From Dallia pectoralis (taxonomy: Eukaryota; Chordata; Actinopteri; Esociformes; Umbridae), in the NCBI GenBank assembly GCA_029465975.1, contig CM055754.1, positions 4,835,104 through 4,899,103 of the forward strand: DNA of 64,000 nucleotides, in the 5' to 3' direction. The position numbers and the translations under genes were made by a program. The notes beneath the pieces were generated by a model. It was not told where the DNA came from. It did no database searches and saw only the letters and a program-made list of their open reading frames with translations. How positions within the stretch are numbered: the stretch's first letter is position 1; every line of letters starts with the position of its first letter. Positions 12,246 through 24,972 of this stretch are shown in pieces.

Positions 12246-14717
12246 CTTATCTCCGTTCTGTTTTTTTTTTCTTCTTACTTTCTTTCTATTTCTATTCTTC
12301 CTTCCCTGGATAAATACCGATATATCTCTCCTCATTCCATTGGGTTCCGGGTCCAGAGTCTTATCGTTCCTCTTTTTTTACCACTAGTTGTCTCTTTGAA
12401 ACCCTGGCAGATTATCATCAGATCACTGTGATACTGAGAGGTTTGCAATTCTGTCTCTCCTCTATCCTCCCTTCTCTCTCCTCTTTCCTCTATCCTCCCT
12501 CTCTGTCTCGATCCCTCTAGTGTGGGGCTGGGAAGTCAGGTACTGAGTATAGTGGATTAAATGATTACCATTTCTCAGTAGCAGACATCTCCTAATCTCT
12601 TGCTCTCTAACTGTCTGTGTGTTTTTATGTGTTTGGCTCTTTATAATGTGTATATCCCTGTGCAATGTATTTTGTTTGAATCTATACTCAGTTTGTTGGA
12701 AAAAAATAAAGAAAAGAAAGTGTGTGTGTGTATGTTTGTGCGTGTGTGTGAGTGAGTACACACACTCATGTGGTTTGCTCTTCATCTTTCTATCTCTGGA
12801 ACCATCGCCCAACTCTCCCGATCGTCCAATCAGATCCCGGAATACCCATGTGCCCTCTGTGACATCTCCTGCCATGGCTCCCTCGCGCCATGGCAACAAG
12901 GGACTGAGTCTCTGTGCAGGCACGGCAACGCGCTCGCTAAGTCGGGTAGCCCGGTTACATATTCCATCCCCTTTTAATCTCTGATATACTGTAGGATATT
13001 CTTTAACTGTCACTACCTTTCAGACTGAGTAGGAGAGAGAGAGGTGGGGGGAAGGGGTGGAGATGATAGAGGGATAGAGGAGGAGAGAGGTGTAGCAGAT
13101 GAAGAGATGGTTCAAGAGAGAGGGAGGGGAGGCTTGCTATAAGAGACAGAGCGAGGACACTAGATTGAGATGCCAAGGTTTAGTAGGATACAGTATTTAG
13201 AGGTAGATTTAGCAGACCACTAGCTTTATAGTCTAGAGAGAGAGAGAGAGATGGGAAGAGAAAGAATGGATATATTAAGATAAAGAAGGTGGAGGATGGG
13301 GGGAGAGGTGGAGAGAATATCCAGTGGAACAGACGGGTGTAGAGGGTCTGATATTTGGGAGGTGGCATGTGACACATCTGAGCTCAGATCACAGCAGCAG
13401 AGCGAAACCTGAGGTAATCCACTTCGACCCGCATCTCACCTGGGACGGACCGAACAGCGTGGAGGAACCAGAGCACGACACGGTTCTGCATCACACACTA
13501 CCCAAGCAGAAACCGAGAATAAATGGGTTTCACAGTGCTGTGTCATTACCACAGGGGCGGGCCCGCGAAACCCATTCAATGAGGCCCACAACAGGTTAAA
13601 CATATCAAATGGGGGATTTATTCGATTGAGTCAGACTGCACCACAGGCAGTAAGGAAAGTGTAGAATTTGAAATGGAGCCAAGTATTTAAAAATGTGTGT
13701 ATGTATATTTGTGATATCCATTTTGTAGTTTTTCAGGCCCTGTCTCATCGCAACTCCCAGCTGACATGGGACAGTCGATGTCAAGATATTTGTCCTCTTA
13801 GGCTGATCTGTTTCTTGATTAAAGAAGTCTAGACTGCAATCCCTATGCGCAGGAGGGAACACACTCTCTGGCCTATTACCCTGATTGAGCATACAGGCAG
13901 TATGTTACCAGTTTTATATGACTAGTGTGTAATCGTCATATGATGTCACGTGTCGTTTGTTATGTCGTGTCTGTGACGGAGTCAAGCAGACTCACTGACA
14001 GGGTCTCAGATGAAGGTGTGTCTGATGTAGCTTGCGGTTGTAGCTGGGGTTGGATGACACGGACTGAGTCGTATACAGCTTCTGTGTCTGGTTGAAAAAG
14101 TGCCAGCAGTCACACTGAGGTGAATACAGAGATAAGCACACACATACACACACATCATGGGTATACACAGGGGTGATGTTGTGCACATGACTATTCTCTC
14201 TCTCTGGGTTTTCTTCGTTTCTCTACCCCTCTCCTACAGATGTGTAGAAAGACCATGCTGAGATTGCTCCCAGGCAACTTTTCCCAGAACTCTCACTAAC
14301 AAACACCAACACCAATAGATCCCAAAAGACTCTAAAATCAGCCATAATATGAATTTAATTACTACTAGTATTTCTCTTTTATCTCTCTTTGAACTCTTTA
14401 CAACAGCCCTCCAGTACTGACTCTAAACGAGTCATCCATAGAGCAAACAAACAACAAATACAAGAAGCTACTTCAAACGTGAAACCTTTAAACTTTACAA
14501 ATGTATTTGTGTCCCCAGTTTCAGACTTTCAAGGATCAGAAGTTTGGATGCCAGCTCCAAGAGCAGTAATATATTGTGTCTCAAAGCAAGACAGTTAACC
14601 CTATTTGCTTCCAGTTTGTTGCTGAAAATAAAAATGTGTTCTTGGCACACTAATCTGGTAAAATAACATTAACCATAAAGGATCGGTTTAGGCTTTTAGA
14701 TCATAATAGAATAAGTT
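12246..14717. other. Non-genic stretch
   Basis: No gene recognised. It contains pyrimidine-rich sequence at 12260-12520, purine-rich sequence at 13030-13320, and short GT/CA tracts near 12719-12755 and 14136-14154. The GC-richer 13370-13600 has an open frame of 91 codons with no known domain. Confidence 0.5.
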
Positions 14718-14730
14718 TGTTGTGTGTGCA

Positions 14731-14768
<38 letters not shown>

Positions 14769-14779
14769 TGTGTGTGTGA
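14718..14779. repeat. (GT)n microsatellite
   Basis: Imperfect (GT)n with single-base interruptions. A further (GT)n lies at 15041-15068 and a (CA)n at 15167-15188. Confidence 0.95.
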
Positions 14780-15221
14780 TCGATTGTACAGCCATGCTTG
14801 TTAGTACATATTAGGTTTTTTGTAGGTCCCATCTATGAAAATTATGGTTTTACGGTTTATGATTAAAGGGGAAAAAATACAATTAGCATATTGTTACATT
14901 TCACTGTTAGATCCAAGCATTAGCTAGATTGAGTTTAGGCTTATAACTTTATTAGTTATTAGGTTGGGGAAATAGTTATATTTTAGCCTAGGGAATAGGG
15001 TAACTGTTATGTCTCAAGGCCCCACAAGGTTAGAATAGACTGTGTGTGTGTGTGTGTGTGTGTGTGTGACCAAGCTAACTCAAGACTGGCTATTCCTCTC
15101 CTCTTTAGTGGAGATCAGGGACATGTCAGTCCTTATCTAAGCCGCAGGGCTTCTGGGACCACACGTACACACACACACACACACACACGTGTTGTTCAGC
15201 ATCGCCCCCACCATTCAGTGG

Positions 15222-15420
15222 GATTCTCTGAATCTGTTTCAGAATCTGAATCTACATCTGAATCTACATCTGAATCTGTATCTGAATCTACATCTGAATC
15301 TACATCTGAAACTGTATCTGAATCTGAATCTACATCTGAATCTGCATCTACATCTGAATCTGCATCTGATTCTGGATCTGCATCTGATTCTGGATCTGAT
15401 TCTGCAGCTGAATCTGTATT
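15222..15420. repeat. Hexanucleotide array (TCTGAA/TCTACA/TCTGCA/TCTGAT)
   Basis: A run of related 6-bp units covers about 200 bp. Because the unit is a multiple of three, every frame stays open: the + strand frame reads Ser-Glu/Ser-Thr repeats, and a minus frame reads Asp/Ser-rich repeats. No start context, splice signal or partner domain supports a protein, so I read it as a non-coding microsatellite. Confidence 0.9.
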
Positions 15421-15627
15421 TCTTATGCATTTTTCTTTACAGCTGAGAACGAAGGAGGCGACGGTGTGTAAACTGATTTGGACGGCAACAGAACAAACGT
15501 GTGGACATTTGGAGAATAGGAGGAGGGGAGATGGAGAGGGAAGAGAAAAAGGAGGCGAGGAGAAAGTGTCAAAAAACACTAAGGTCTCTCAAGAAACAGA
15601 GCGCAGAATAATGTATAGATATGGCAG

Positions 15628-15896
15628 AACATAGATGCGTCACCAGAACATAGAAGCGTCCCCAGAACATGGAAGCGTCCCCAGAACAGAGAAGCGTCCC
15701 CAGAACATGGAAGCATCCCCAGAACATAGAAGCATCCCCAGATCTTAGAATCATCCCCAGAACATAGCAACGTCCCCAGAACATAGAAGCGCCCCCAGAA
15801 CATAGAAGCGTCCCCAGAACATAGAAGCGTCCCCAGAACATAGAAACGTACCCAGAACATAGAAGAGTCCCCAGATCATAGAAGCATCCCCATCGT
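15628..15896. repeat. 19-bp minisatellite
   Basis: The unit is 'agaacatagaagcgtcccc' (19 bp) with about 14 copies, including variants 'catggaagc', 'cagagaagc' and 'tcttagaatc'. Because 19 is not a multiple of three, two overlapping minus-strand frames stay open and read Phe-Trp-Gly repeats. They are artefacts of the array. A short (TCTG)n tract follows at 15925-15943. Confidence 0.95.
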
Positions 15897-16302
15897 TTGC
15901 TATCTAGCTCTGTAGCTCTTCAGTCTGTCTGTCTGTCTGTAGCTGTGCCCTCTTTTTCAGGCAGCATCTAGTCTAGACTCACTACACAGCCCCCAAATTA
16001 CCTTTTAAAAACAAACCAATTCCCAGCAGCACCTCTGAGTATCAACCAGTTGTGACAGACAGGCCCGCAGCTGGGTCCCCAGGGCCTAACGGAGAACAGG
16101 AAGACCTTTCATCCTTGTGTGTGCGTGTGTACGTCTTTACACGTGCATGCATGTGTGTGTGTGTGTGTGTGTGTGTGAAGATGAAGGCCTTTCATCCTTC
16201 AATCTGTGATGAAGGAAATGGGCTTTCTGCGTAGAGGCAAAGAGACATGTTATAAGGTTCCACTCTCTTTCCGTGGTGTGTCTGAGCAAAGCAACACTGT
16301 TC

Positions 16303-16500
16303 CACGGAGAGAGAATGAGGAGAGAACGAGGAGGGAGAGAACGAGGAGGGAGAACGAAGAGAGAGAGAACGAGAGAGAACGAAGAGAGAGAACGAGGAGA
16401 GATAGAACAAGGAGGGAGATTACAAGGCAGGAGAACGAAGAGAGAGATAACGAGAGAGAACGAAGAGAGAGAGAACGAGGAGAGATAGAACAAGGAGATG
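16303..16500. repeat. GA-rich 'gagaacgaggagg' irregular array
   Basis: Irregular repeats of 'gagagaacgaggag' and 'gatagaacaaggag' with a duplicated block: 16374-16419 resembles 16454-16499. A (GT)n tract lies just upstream at 16149-16178. Confidence 0.85.
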
Positions 16501-18597
16501 TATGTGTCTCCTCTGTCATTTTGTATCTTTTATGTCTAAAGTGTTGGTTCCAGTGCATATTTCTTTTTAATAAGAGAGGCATGCCTCTACGCTGATGCAT
16601 TGTGGGTACCCATCAGGCTTTGTGTGTATGTGTGTAAAGCAGAATGGTGTACGAGTGGCAAAGTGCGTGTTTTAATGTGCGTGTGTAATCTCCTAGCTGC
16701 TTGAAATTAGAATAAGGCAGGGAGTTGAAAGCTTGTGTTTCCTTACATGCCATCGCGGATTAGGAGAAAAGCTCTGGTTAGTAAGCACGTCACTATGTGT
16801 CTCTGTTTACCACTAGTTCCTTACTGCTGCAGTTTTCTCCTACTCTCCGTCTCTCCCTTCTCTCTCTCCCATATTCTTTATGTGTGTGATTTGATGTGCC
16901 CTCCCCAGGTGAGTGAAATGAGTTAGTAATGGGGTCTGTGTGAGACCCAGCCAACCCCCTGCCGCTCCACAGACCCATCCCAAGCAGGGGCCATCCTCCT
17001 GGGCTAGATAGAGCAGGGCAGCCCCCTGTGAGAGCGCGGGTCTCCAGGGGTTGGTCATTTCAGTGGCAGCAGGGGGGCTGATTCCTTCTCTGCATTCACA
17101 TTTAGAGGGCCCGCAATATCTTACTGCCCACCCTGGAGCGAGCACACACACACACACACACACACTGCTGCTACTTGACTCTTTTCTTTTGTGATGGCTT
17201 GTAAGGAAACAAGCTTTCAACTTCCTGTCTTGTTTCATAGCTAGGAGATTACGCACACACACACACACACATACAAATATTACAATCAGCACAATGTATG
17301 TTTTGGGACTAAATGTATGGATTTCTCTTTGTGCTACATTTTATTCTCTGCTTGGTAATACTGGTGTTATATTGTTTCAGTGGCTGACTGACTGTGTTCA
17401 AAATGCAACCAATTGAGACGTTGGGAGGCGAAGGATGAAACTGGAGCGTATATCGTCTCGCACACTCACACCAACACACACGTACAACTGTCCCACGCCT
17501 AAAATGTGATTCAATTTGAATAGATCAATGGAAAGTAATAGCCTGAGCAGTCATTCCTTCACTTTCTCTTCTTTACTTTGTTTCTCTGCTGGAGTCGCTG
17601 TGGGAGCATCGGGCAGTTCTGTTGAGTTGTGGGACTGTGTGTGTGGCTGTGTGTGTGTCTGTGTATGCGTGTGTGTGGCTGTGTGTGTGTGGCTGTGTAT
17701 GTATACATACATCCATGTATTTGACTATACTACAACAGGAGTCACAGTGATTAACGCTGCCTGTCGGGTGCTCCAATGACTCATGGTCCGTTGGCTCCTG
17801 AGAGTTACGTGTCTCTCTGCCGGGGGAGGTCTCTGTTTGTTACGTGTCTCTCCGCTGCTGGGGGGATGTCTCTGGGCACACCAGCGCCAATGTCCTCCCA
17901 GCGCTCTTGTTCTTTGTCTCTCTAGTTATTCTGTCTTCTTTTTCTTGGCCTATTCTTCCCTTTCGAACCTTTCCTGTTTCTCTGTCTGAATCTTCCTCAG
18001 TCCTCAACTCTCTGTCTTCACGCTCCCTCTTTATGGTCCTCTATTTCTATCCTTCTCTCCCTCCATCTCTCTCTCTCCCTCTCTCTCTCTCATACACAGT
18101 GTCAGTAGCTGGGTGTGACAGCCTGGGTGGTTATGGTAATTTCATAGCTGTCACCACGACGCGTGGCTACAAGCAAACGGTCAATGTCAGGCCTTAGTTA
18201 GACTGTCAAGACAGGCTCACATTTCCCTCCAAAATGTGTGATTACGCGAACGCTAGGCTAATCAAGGCTTGACACTACGCGCCTGATCATTTCCCTTGCG
18301 TCTGTCAGTTGCCGGGATGTCTGTAGTTTGTTTAATTGACACTAACCCACACACACGGACCCCAGGCACTCCCCCCCACACACACACGCATATGGGCTCC
18401 AACACGGCAATAATTCCTAATCATGATTATTCCTCCATATAATGTGGCATAAATCTTATTCGCTTCCTTTCCTTTTTCTCCATCAATAAATCTAATGTAT
18501 TTTATAAATTTTTATAAAGCCCGTTTTGCTTTGACAAACACCCGGCCTGAAACCCGACAGAGCAGCTGGGAAAACTCCCTGATGGGTCGAATATAGA
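16501..18597. other. Non-genic stretch
   Basis: No gene recognised. CA tracts lie at 17143-17166 and 17252-17272, GT-rich sequence at 17636-17702, and CT-rich sequence near 18050-18095. There is no exon-like open frame flanked by convincing splice sites. Confidence 0.5.
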
Positions 18598-18680
18598 AAG
18601 AAACATTTAGAGGAAATACTAGATTCTGAGGGGTGGCCAGTCCTGTTCGGGTAATGCTGGGTATACATATATTGTAATCA
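18598..18680 (+). repeat. Dispersed fish repeat, copy 2 (partial)
   Basis: 'gaggggtggccagtcctgtt' then 'cgggtaatgctgggt' matches the reverse complement of the block at 2310-2360. The 'cctagagaggaacc' segment is degraded here to 'catttagaggaaat'. Confidence 0.5.
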
Positions 18681-18883
18681 TTATTAAATGCATTTTTTAA
18701 TGCAGTCTCCCCATTGTATCTTCTTTTCTGTCTCCTCACATCACATGCTCTTGTCCATCTCTCTGTGTCCCTTGTGTCATTTGGTTTCATCGTCTCTCCA
18801 GATGTTTTTTGCTAAACCGCAGTAGACAGTGGTTGACACTTAGTGGAGCTGAGGAGGGCCAGTGTTGGGAGGAGGCAGAGGTC

Positions 18884-19972
18884 AGGGTGAGGAGCCAGAG
18901 GCCAGTCTGAGGAGGAGCCAGAGGCCAGTCTGAGGAGGAGGAAGAGGCCAGTCTGAGGAGGAGGAAGAGGCCAGTCTGTGGAGGAGGCAGAGGCCAGTCT
19001 GAGGAGGAGGCAGAGGCCAGTCTGAGGAGGAGGCAGAGGCCAGTCTGAGGAGGAGGAAGAGGCCAGTGTGAGGAGGAGGCAGAGGCCAGTCTGAGGAGGA
19101 GGCAGAGGCCAGTCTGAGGAGGAGGAAGAGGCCAGTGTGAGGAGGCAGAGGCCAGTCTGAGGAGGAGGCAGAGGCCAGTCTGAGGAGGAGGCAGAAGCCA
19201 GTCTGAGGAGGAGGAAGAGGCCAGTCTGAGGAGGAGGAAGAGGCCAGTCTAAGGAGGAGGAAGAGGCCAGTCTGAGGAGGAGGCAGAGGCCAGTCTGAGG
19301 ACCCAGAGGCCAGTCTGAGGAGGAGGCAGAGGCCAGTCTGAGGAGGAGGCAGAGGCCAGTCTGAGGAGGAGGCAGAGGCCAGTCTGAGGAGGAGGAAGAG
19401 GCCAGTGTGAGGAGGAGGCAGAGGCCAGTCTGAGGACCCAGAGGCCAGTCTGAGGAGGAGGCAGAGGCCAGTCTGAGGAGGAGGAAGAGGCCAGTCTGAG
19501 GAGGAGGAAGAGGCCAGTCTGAGGAGGAGGAAGAGGCCAGTCTGTGGAGGAGGCAGAGGCCAGTCTGAGGAGGAGGCAGAGGCCAGTCTGAGGAGGAGGC
19601 AGAGGCCAGTCTGAGGAGGAGGAAGAGGCCAGTGTGAGGAGGAGGCAGAGGCCAGTCTGAGGACCCAGAGGCCAGTCTGAGGAGGAGGCAGAGGCCAGTC
19701 TGAGGAGGAGGAAGAGGCCAGTCTGAGGAGGAGGAAGAGGCCAGTCTGAGGAGGAGGCAGAGGCCAGTCTGAGGAGGCAGAGGCCAGTCTGAGGAGGAGG
19801 CAGAGGCCAGTCTGAGGAGGAGGCAGAGGCCAGTCTGAGGAGGAGGAAGAGGCCAGTCTGAGGAGGAGGAAGAGGCCAGTCTGAGGAGGAGGAAGAGGCC
19901 AGTCTGAGGAGGAGGCAGAGGCCAGTCTGAGGAGGAGGCAGAGGCCAGTCTGAGGAGGAGGCAGAGGCCATG
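18884..19972. repeat. 23-bp minisatellite, about 47 units
   Basis: The unit is 'gaggccagtctgagg' plus 'aggaggca' (23 bp) with a C/A polymorphism in the 'gca'/'gaa' position. Shortened interruptions 'gaggaccca' occur at about 19300, 19435 and 19660. The latter two and the nearby 'ccagtgtgagg' variants (about 19404 and 19631) are spaced 226-227 bp apart, which indicates a block duplication of about ten units. The long minus-strand frames (368 and 250 codons, reading a 23-residue Trp-Pro-Leu repeat) exist because the unit length is not a multiple of three and lacks stops. I do not call them genes. Confidence 0.95.
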
Positions 19973-20860
<888 letters not shown>

Positions 20861-21161
20861 TGTATGTGATCGATTCGTAGGTTATATTTGTGTGTATGTG
20901 TGTTTGTGTGTGTTTCTGCTCTTGTGGTGTGTGGTGAAATTGGTATGACTATAGAACGCAGATGAACTCGGGCTATTGTGAAGCACCAGCAGCTGTAGAA
21001 TGTTCCAGAATGTGTCTGGAGGGGCAGTGGCTGACTTGTTGTGCTCTAGACGATATGAACCAGCTGTGGAAAACTGTCTGCATCCTACCACAGACTTTCT
21101 CGGGCCATCTTCTCCTTCCCTTCCCGTTTCCTCTCCTAACTGTTAGTCGTCTCTCTTACAG

Positions 21162-21243
21162 GCTGGCCGACCAGGACGGTGACGGCCATGTCAGCTTCAG
21201 AGACTTTGACTCTGTCATCAGCTATGGACAGGCCAACAGCTAG
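21162..21243 (+). CDS. Terminal exon of an EF-hand protein gene (partial)
   Basis: A pyrimidine-rich acceptor (ctctcttacag) ending at 21161 is followed by an open exon that starts with the last base of a split codon and ends with TAG at 21241-21243. It encodes 26 residues, beginning LADQDGDGHVSFRDFDSV. The 12-residue loop DQDGDGHVSFRD fits an EF-hand calcium site: Asp at positions 1, 3 and 5, Gly at 6, a hydrophobic residue at 8, Ser at 9, and Asp instead of Glu at 12, which in other EF-hands can favour magnesium. The exon would give a C-terminal EF-hand followed by a short tail. I could not identify upstream exons in the window, so the parent gene is not named; introns are presumably long. 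Chance occurrence is unlikely given acceptor, loop and stop together. Confidence 0.65.
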
Positions 21244-21411
21244 CGGACAGCAGGTGGACACCACGTCTCCGGACCTAACAGCTCGGTCCTGGCCAACGTC
21301 TGGTGAACATCAGCATCGGATTACACAACAAAGAGACTCTATGAAACCACGTGTGCAGACTATTTTTGAAGAGCATCTGAGCCACCTCTGGAAAATTAGA
21401 AAGGAATTAAC

Positions 21412-21759
21412 CAGAGGTCCAAATGAGAAAGGAAGTAACCAGAGGTCCAACTGAGAAAGGAAGTAACCAGAGGTCCAACTGAGAGAGGAAGTAACCAGAG
21501 GTCCAACTGAGAGAGGAAGTAACCAGAGGTCCAACTGAGAAAGGAAGTAACCAGAGGTCCAACTGAGAGAGGAAGTAACCAGAGGTCCAACTGAGAGAGG
21601 AAGTAATCAGAGGTCCAACTGAGAAAGGAAGTAACCAGAGGTCCAACTGAGAGAGGAAGTAACCAGAGGTCCAACTGAGAAAGGAAGTAACCAGAGGTCC
21701 AACTGAGAAAGGAAGTAACCAGAGGTCCAACTGAGAAAGGAAGTAACCAGAGGTCCAAC
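21412..21759. repeat. 26-bp minisatellite in probable 3' UTR
   Basis: The unit is 'aggtccaactgagaaagg' plus 'aagtaacc' (26 bp), about 13 copies, with an A/G alternation (gagaaagg or gagagagg). It begins about 170 bp after the stop codon of the EF-hand exon. If the polyadenylation signal at 22066 is used, the array lies in the mature 3' UTR. The minus-strand frames that read Leu-Trp-Leu-Leu-Pro repeats are artefacts. Confidence 0.9.
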
Positions 21760-22065
21760 TCCCCCCACCTCTCTCTCCCCCCCTCTCTACCTCCCCCTCT
21801 CTACATCCATCTCTCTTTCTGTTAACCTTGTTCACTGTCCCTCCTTCTTTCTCTGTCCTGTCTTCCTCCAAACCCCATTAACTAGGTCCTGTCCCCTAAT
21901 TCCCCAGTCCATCAAATCCACTTCCATCTGAGAGAGAGGAGGTTTCAAAAAGGGACATGTTGCATCCAAACGGAATATTACCCGTGACAGCAACAGAAAG
22001 AGCCTACCTGCACTGGTCTCCGTGTTTAACAACCGGGTAGTGTTCATTATTGCAGCAGAACAGGG

Positions 22066-22071
22066 AATAAA
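22066..22071 (+). terminator. Candidate polyadenylation signal for the EF-hand gene
   Basis: AATAAA on the + strand about 820 bp after the stop codon. It is the first canonical hexamer I noticed downstream of the exon. Use is unproven. Confidence 0.3.
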
Positions 22072-22309
22072 TGTCTCGTTCTTGAGCAGGTAGTGTCCGT
22101 GTTTGCGTCCGTTTAGGGTCAGATGAACAGGGCCCTGGGTGACCGATCCAGAGAGTATAGGCCAGCGCACCGCTTGGTCTCGTCGATTACGACACTGTAA
22201 ATGCCGTGTTTGTATTTGGGCGAGATTTACGATGACGCTCCTCCCGTCTGAATAAGGATTAATTCGTTTTTGTAATCAAAGTACCCGAGTTCGGGAGCTG
22301 TGCAACATA

Positions 22310-22500
22310 TACACATGTACACACGTGCAGTCGCAGGGGTACACACACACATACACACTCATATACACACACACATCACACGCAGTCACAGGGGTACACA
22401 TACACACACTCATACACACATCACACACTCATACACACAAACACACATACACACATCACACTCACGCAGTCACAGGGGTACACACACACACACTCATAAA
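22310..22500. repeat. CA-rich array with a 'cagtcacaggggtacac' unit
   Basis: (CA)n-rich sequence is interrupted by repeats of 'cagtcacaggggtacaca' at about 22328, 22383 and 22467. The frames reading His-Thr repeats are artefacts. Confidence 0.85.
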
Positions 22501-24237
22501 CGTACAAGCGCTGTTGTTTAAACAGACGCGTACATGTGTGCGAAAACCCACACTGAGTCTGGCACACTTAATGACTCACACACAAACACACACATACATT
22601 AAATCGTGTTGTTAATCCGTTGCAGAGAGGACTCAAGGGGATGCGAATAAGGAAATGGACTTGGAGTGAAATATAATCAAGCAGTTGTTTAATCAAAAAC
22701 GGTACGTGTCTGATCCAGCCGCCGCCTCGTTTTCAGGAAGTGGCAGTAACAGGCGTACGGAGAGACGAGACTCTGTGACTGGGTTAGATAAATCCTCCCG
22801 TCCACAGGGAGGGTTGTGGAAACAGTGACCCGATACGAGGTCCAGATGGATGTGCGCAACGGCTGCAGAGAGAAACGGAGCGGTTGGAAAAGAAACCAAA
22901 GGAGAATGGGGTGAGAATTGAGCCTTGGGTTCCTCCAGCCGCTGTGGTTTGGCATCGGCGTAGGGAAGGACACTGCTCATGGTTTTGCTGTGGACTCGTC
23001 TGAAACTATAGAACGCACACGCAGTATGCCAGAGATAGGTGGCGCTATCTCTGTCATTGGAGCCACACCTCCATCCATCCTTTTGTCTCCTCTTGTCATT
23101 CTTACCGGCTGTAGGACAAACTGTTGTTTTCATGGCCTTCCCGTCCAACAGAGCGTGTCAGACTCTCATCCAACAACAGGCCAAGCACAATTCAACTCGA
23201 CTCTGGTGCAGAGAGGCTGGCCTCTGTGTGTGTGTGTTTGTGTGTGTGTGCGTGTCTGTGTGTGTGTGCGTGTCTGTGTGTGTGCGTGTCTGTGTGTGTG
23301 TGTGTGTGTTTTTGGGGGGAATTGGTTGTTTTTTGGGATTACATTTTTTTATTTGAAAAACATAAACAATTTTGTCAAAGTAAACATGTGTATTGTAGCT
23401 TTTTTTTAGAGTACTCTGTACTGAAGTTTTCAAATATGCGGTCACGTCTCCAATCCCAGCTTGTGTTCTTGAGTCCTACTCAAAATACGGTATGCGCAGT
23501 CACACTGCTAATTCTGCCGTAAAACCACATGCTCGAAATAAAACTTCCTCAGATGAGTCAGCATATTTGGCCGACACGACAGAGAGACGGGGAGGGAGGT
23601 AAAAAAAAAGGGCTGCGGCTTTATGCTGATTGGCTTATTGCCCCAGGCTCTTGGCTCCTATTGGCTATATCTCCCCTGTGTTGGGGTGTAAATGTGTTTC
23701 TGAGAAACTGTGTGTGTGTGTGTACAACACAGTATGTGAGGTGTTGAGAAGCGGTGATGAATCAGCAGTTTGATGTGCTCACACTTGACCCAAGCTGCTA
23801 TGTCTACACACACACAAACACAAACAGTAGTACAAAATGTACATTCTCATACATTTACACTTGGTGTGTGTGGACTCAACACACACACACATGTCTCACA
23901 TACATTGTGTGTTGTTTCCAAGTGTTCCTCTTGGAGAGGTCTCTAAATGGAGCCATCAGTCCTGTCTGTCAGTGGTCCACCCTCTATGTACACCAGCTCC
24001 CTTGCTCTGTTCGTTCTCGCGCTCTCTCTATCCATCCCAATGGAAATGAGGCCTGGAATAGGAGTGGAACATGGGCCAACGAGGAGCTTGGAGCAAGAGG
24101 AGTGAACAGGGGGTCTCATTAATCAGTAGTGACAGATACAAATGAGGGACCTGGCTCTCTGCTTTACCTGCTATACAGTCACTGATATTCTCTCTTTTTC
24201 TTTCTCTCTCTGACCTCCGCTGGACCTGCGTGGCTCT
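22501..24237. other. Non-genic stretch
   Basis: No gene recognised. GT microsatellite at 23222-23309, short GT and CA tracts near 23709-23722, 23805-23826 and 23880-23892. The opposing frames at 22693-23409 overlap each other and have no domain. Confidence 0.5.
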
Positions 24238-24545
24238 TCACAATGTCACTCTCACCCCCACCTCCCAATCTCACCCCCTCCTCCCACTCTCACCCCCTCC
24301 TCCCACTCTCACCCCCTCCCCCACCCTCACTCTCACCTCCCACTCTCAACCCCCATCTCCCACTCTCTCCTCCCACTCTCACCCCCCACCTCTCACTCAC
24401 CTCCCACTCTCACCTCCCACTCTCACCCCCACATCCCACCCTCACTCTCACCTCCCACTCTCAACCCCCCATCTCCCACTCTCTCCTCCCACTCTCACCC
24501 CCCCCACCTCTCACCTCCCTCTCTCACCCTCCACACTCTCGTCTC
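24238..24545. repeat. 'cccactctcacc' low-complexity array
   Basis: Short repeats of 'cctcccactctcacccc' type with a duplicated block of about 115 bp (24315-24375 resembles 24430-24490). It is almost free of G. It ends about 430 bp before the first TRIM start codon. Confidence 0.85.
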
Positions 24546-24972
24546 TTTTCACAAGAGTCTTTTTTTCTGTCGTTTATCGCCCTCTGTTGAGACATGCAGG
24601 TTCTTTGAATCGGCCAAACCCATGTTTTACCATCGCCCTAACCGTGCACACACACACATGCACTCACACACACTCAAACACACTCACTCACGCACACTCA
24701 CCTACTCACAGAGAACTGTTTACCTTTGGAACCAGACACCTGACTTCCTCTAATCTCCACTCGGTTCTTCACTGACAAACCTGTTGAATGTGAAACAGGG
24801 GATCTCTCCAGGGCTTTGTCTGTCTTCGACGCACACTCTCACTGAGACTCGAGTGCGATCAGAGAGATTTGATTCTACACCTACGAGTGGACGCTCTGGA
24901 CATTAAATCAATAATAGTTACTTCCACCTGCTTTTTGGAAAAGTCATTCCGGAATGAGTGACAAGGAATAAA

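Noticed and set aside
13370..13600. GC-richer 91-codon frame that could be an exon
   Set aside because: No family resemblance on either strand. A donor-like site exists only on the minus strand, with no matching frame evidence.
15196..15634. Asp/Ser-rich or Ser-Glu/Ser-Thr protein
   Set aside because: The frames depend on a 6-bp microsatellite and its GT and CA neighbours.
22300..22615. Array resembling CRISPR (short repeats with spacers)
   Set aside because: The 'cagtcacaggggtacac' copies are few, irregularly spaced and embedded in (CA)n. The DNA is from a vertebrate.
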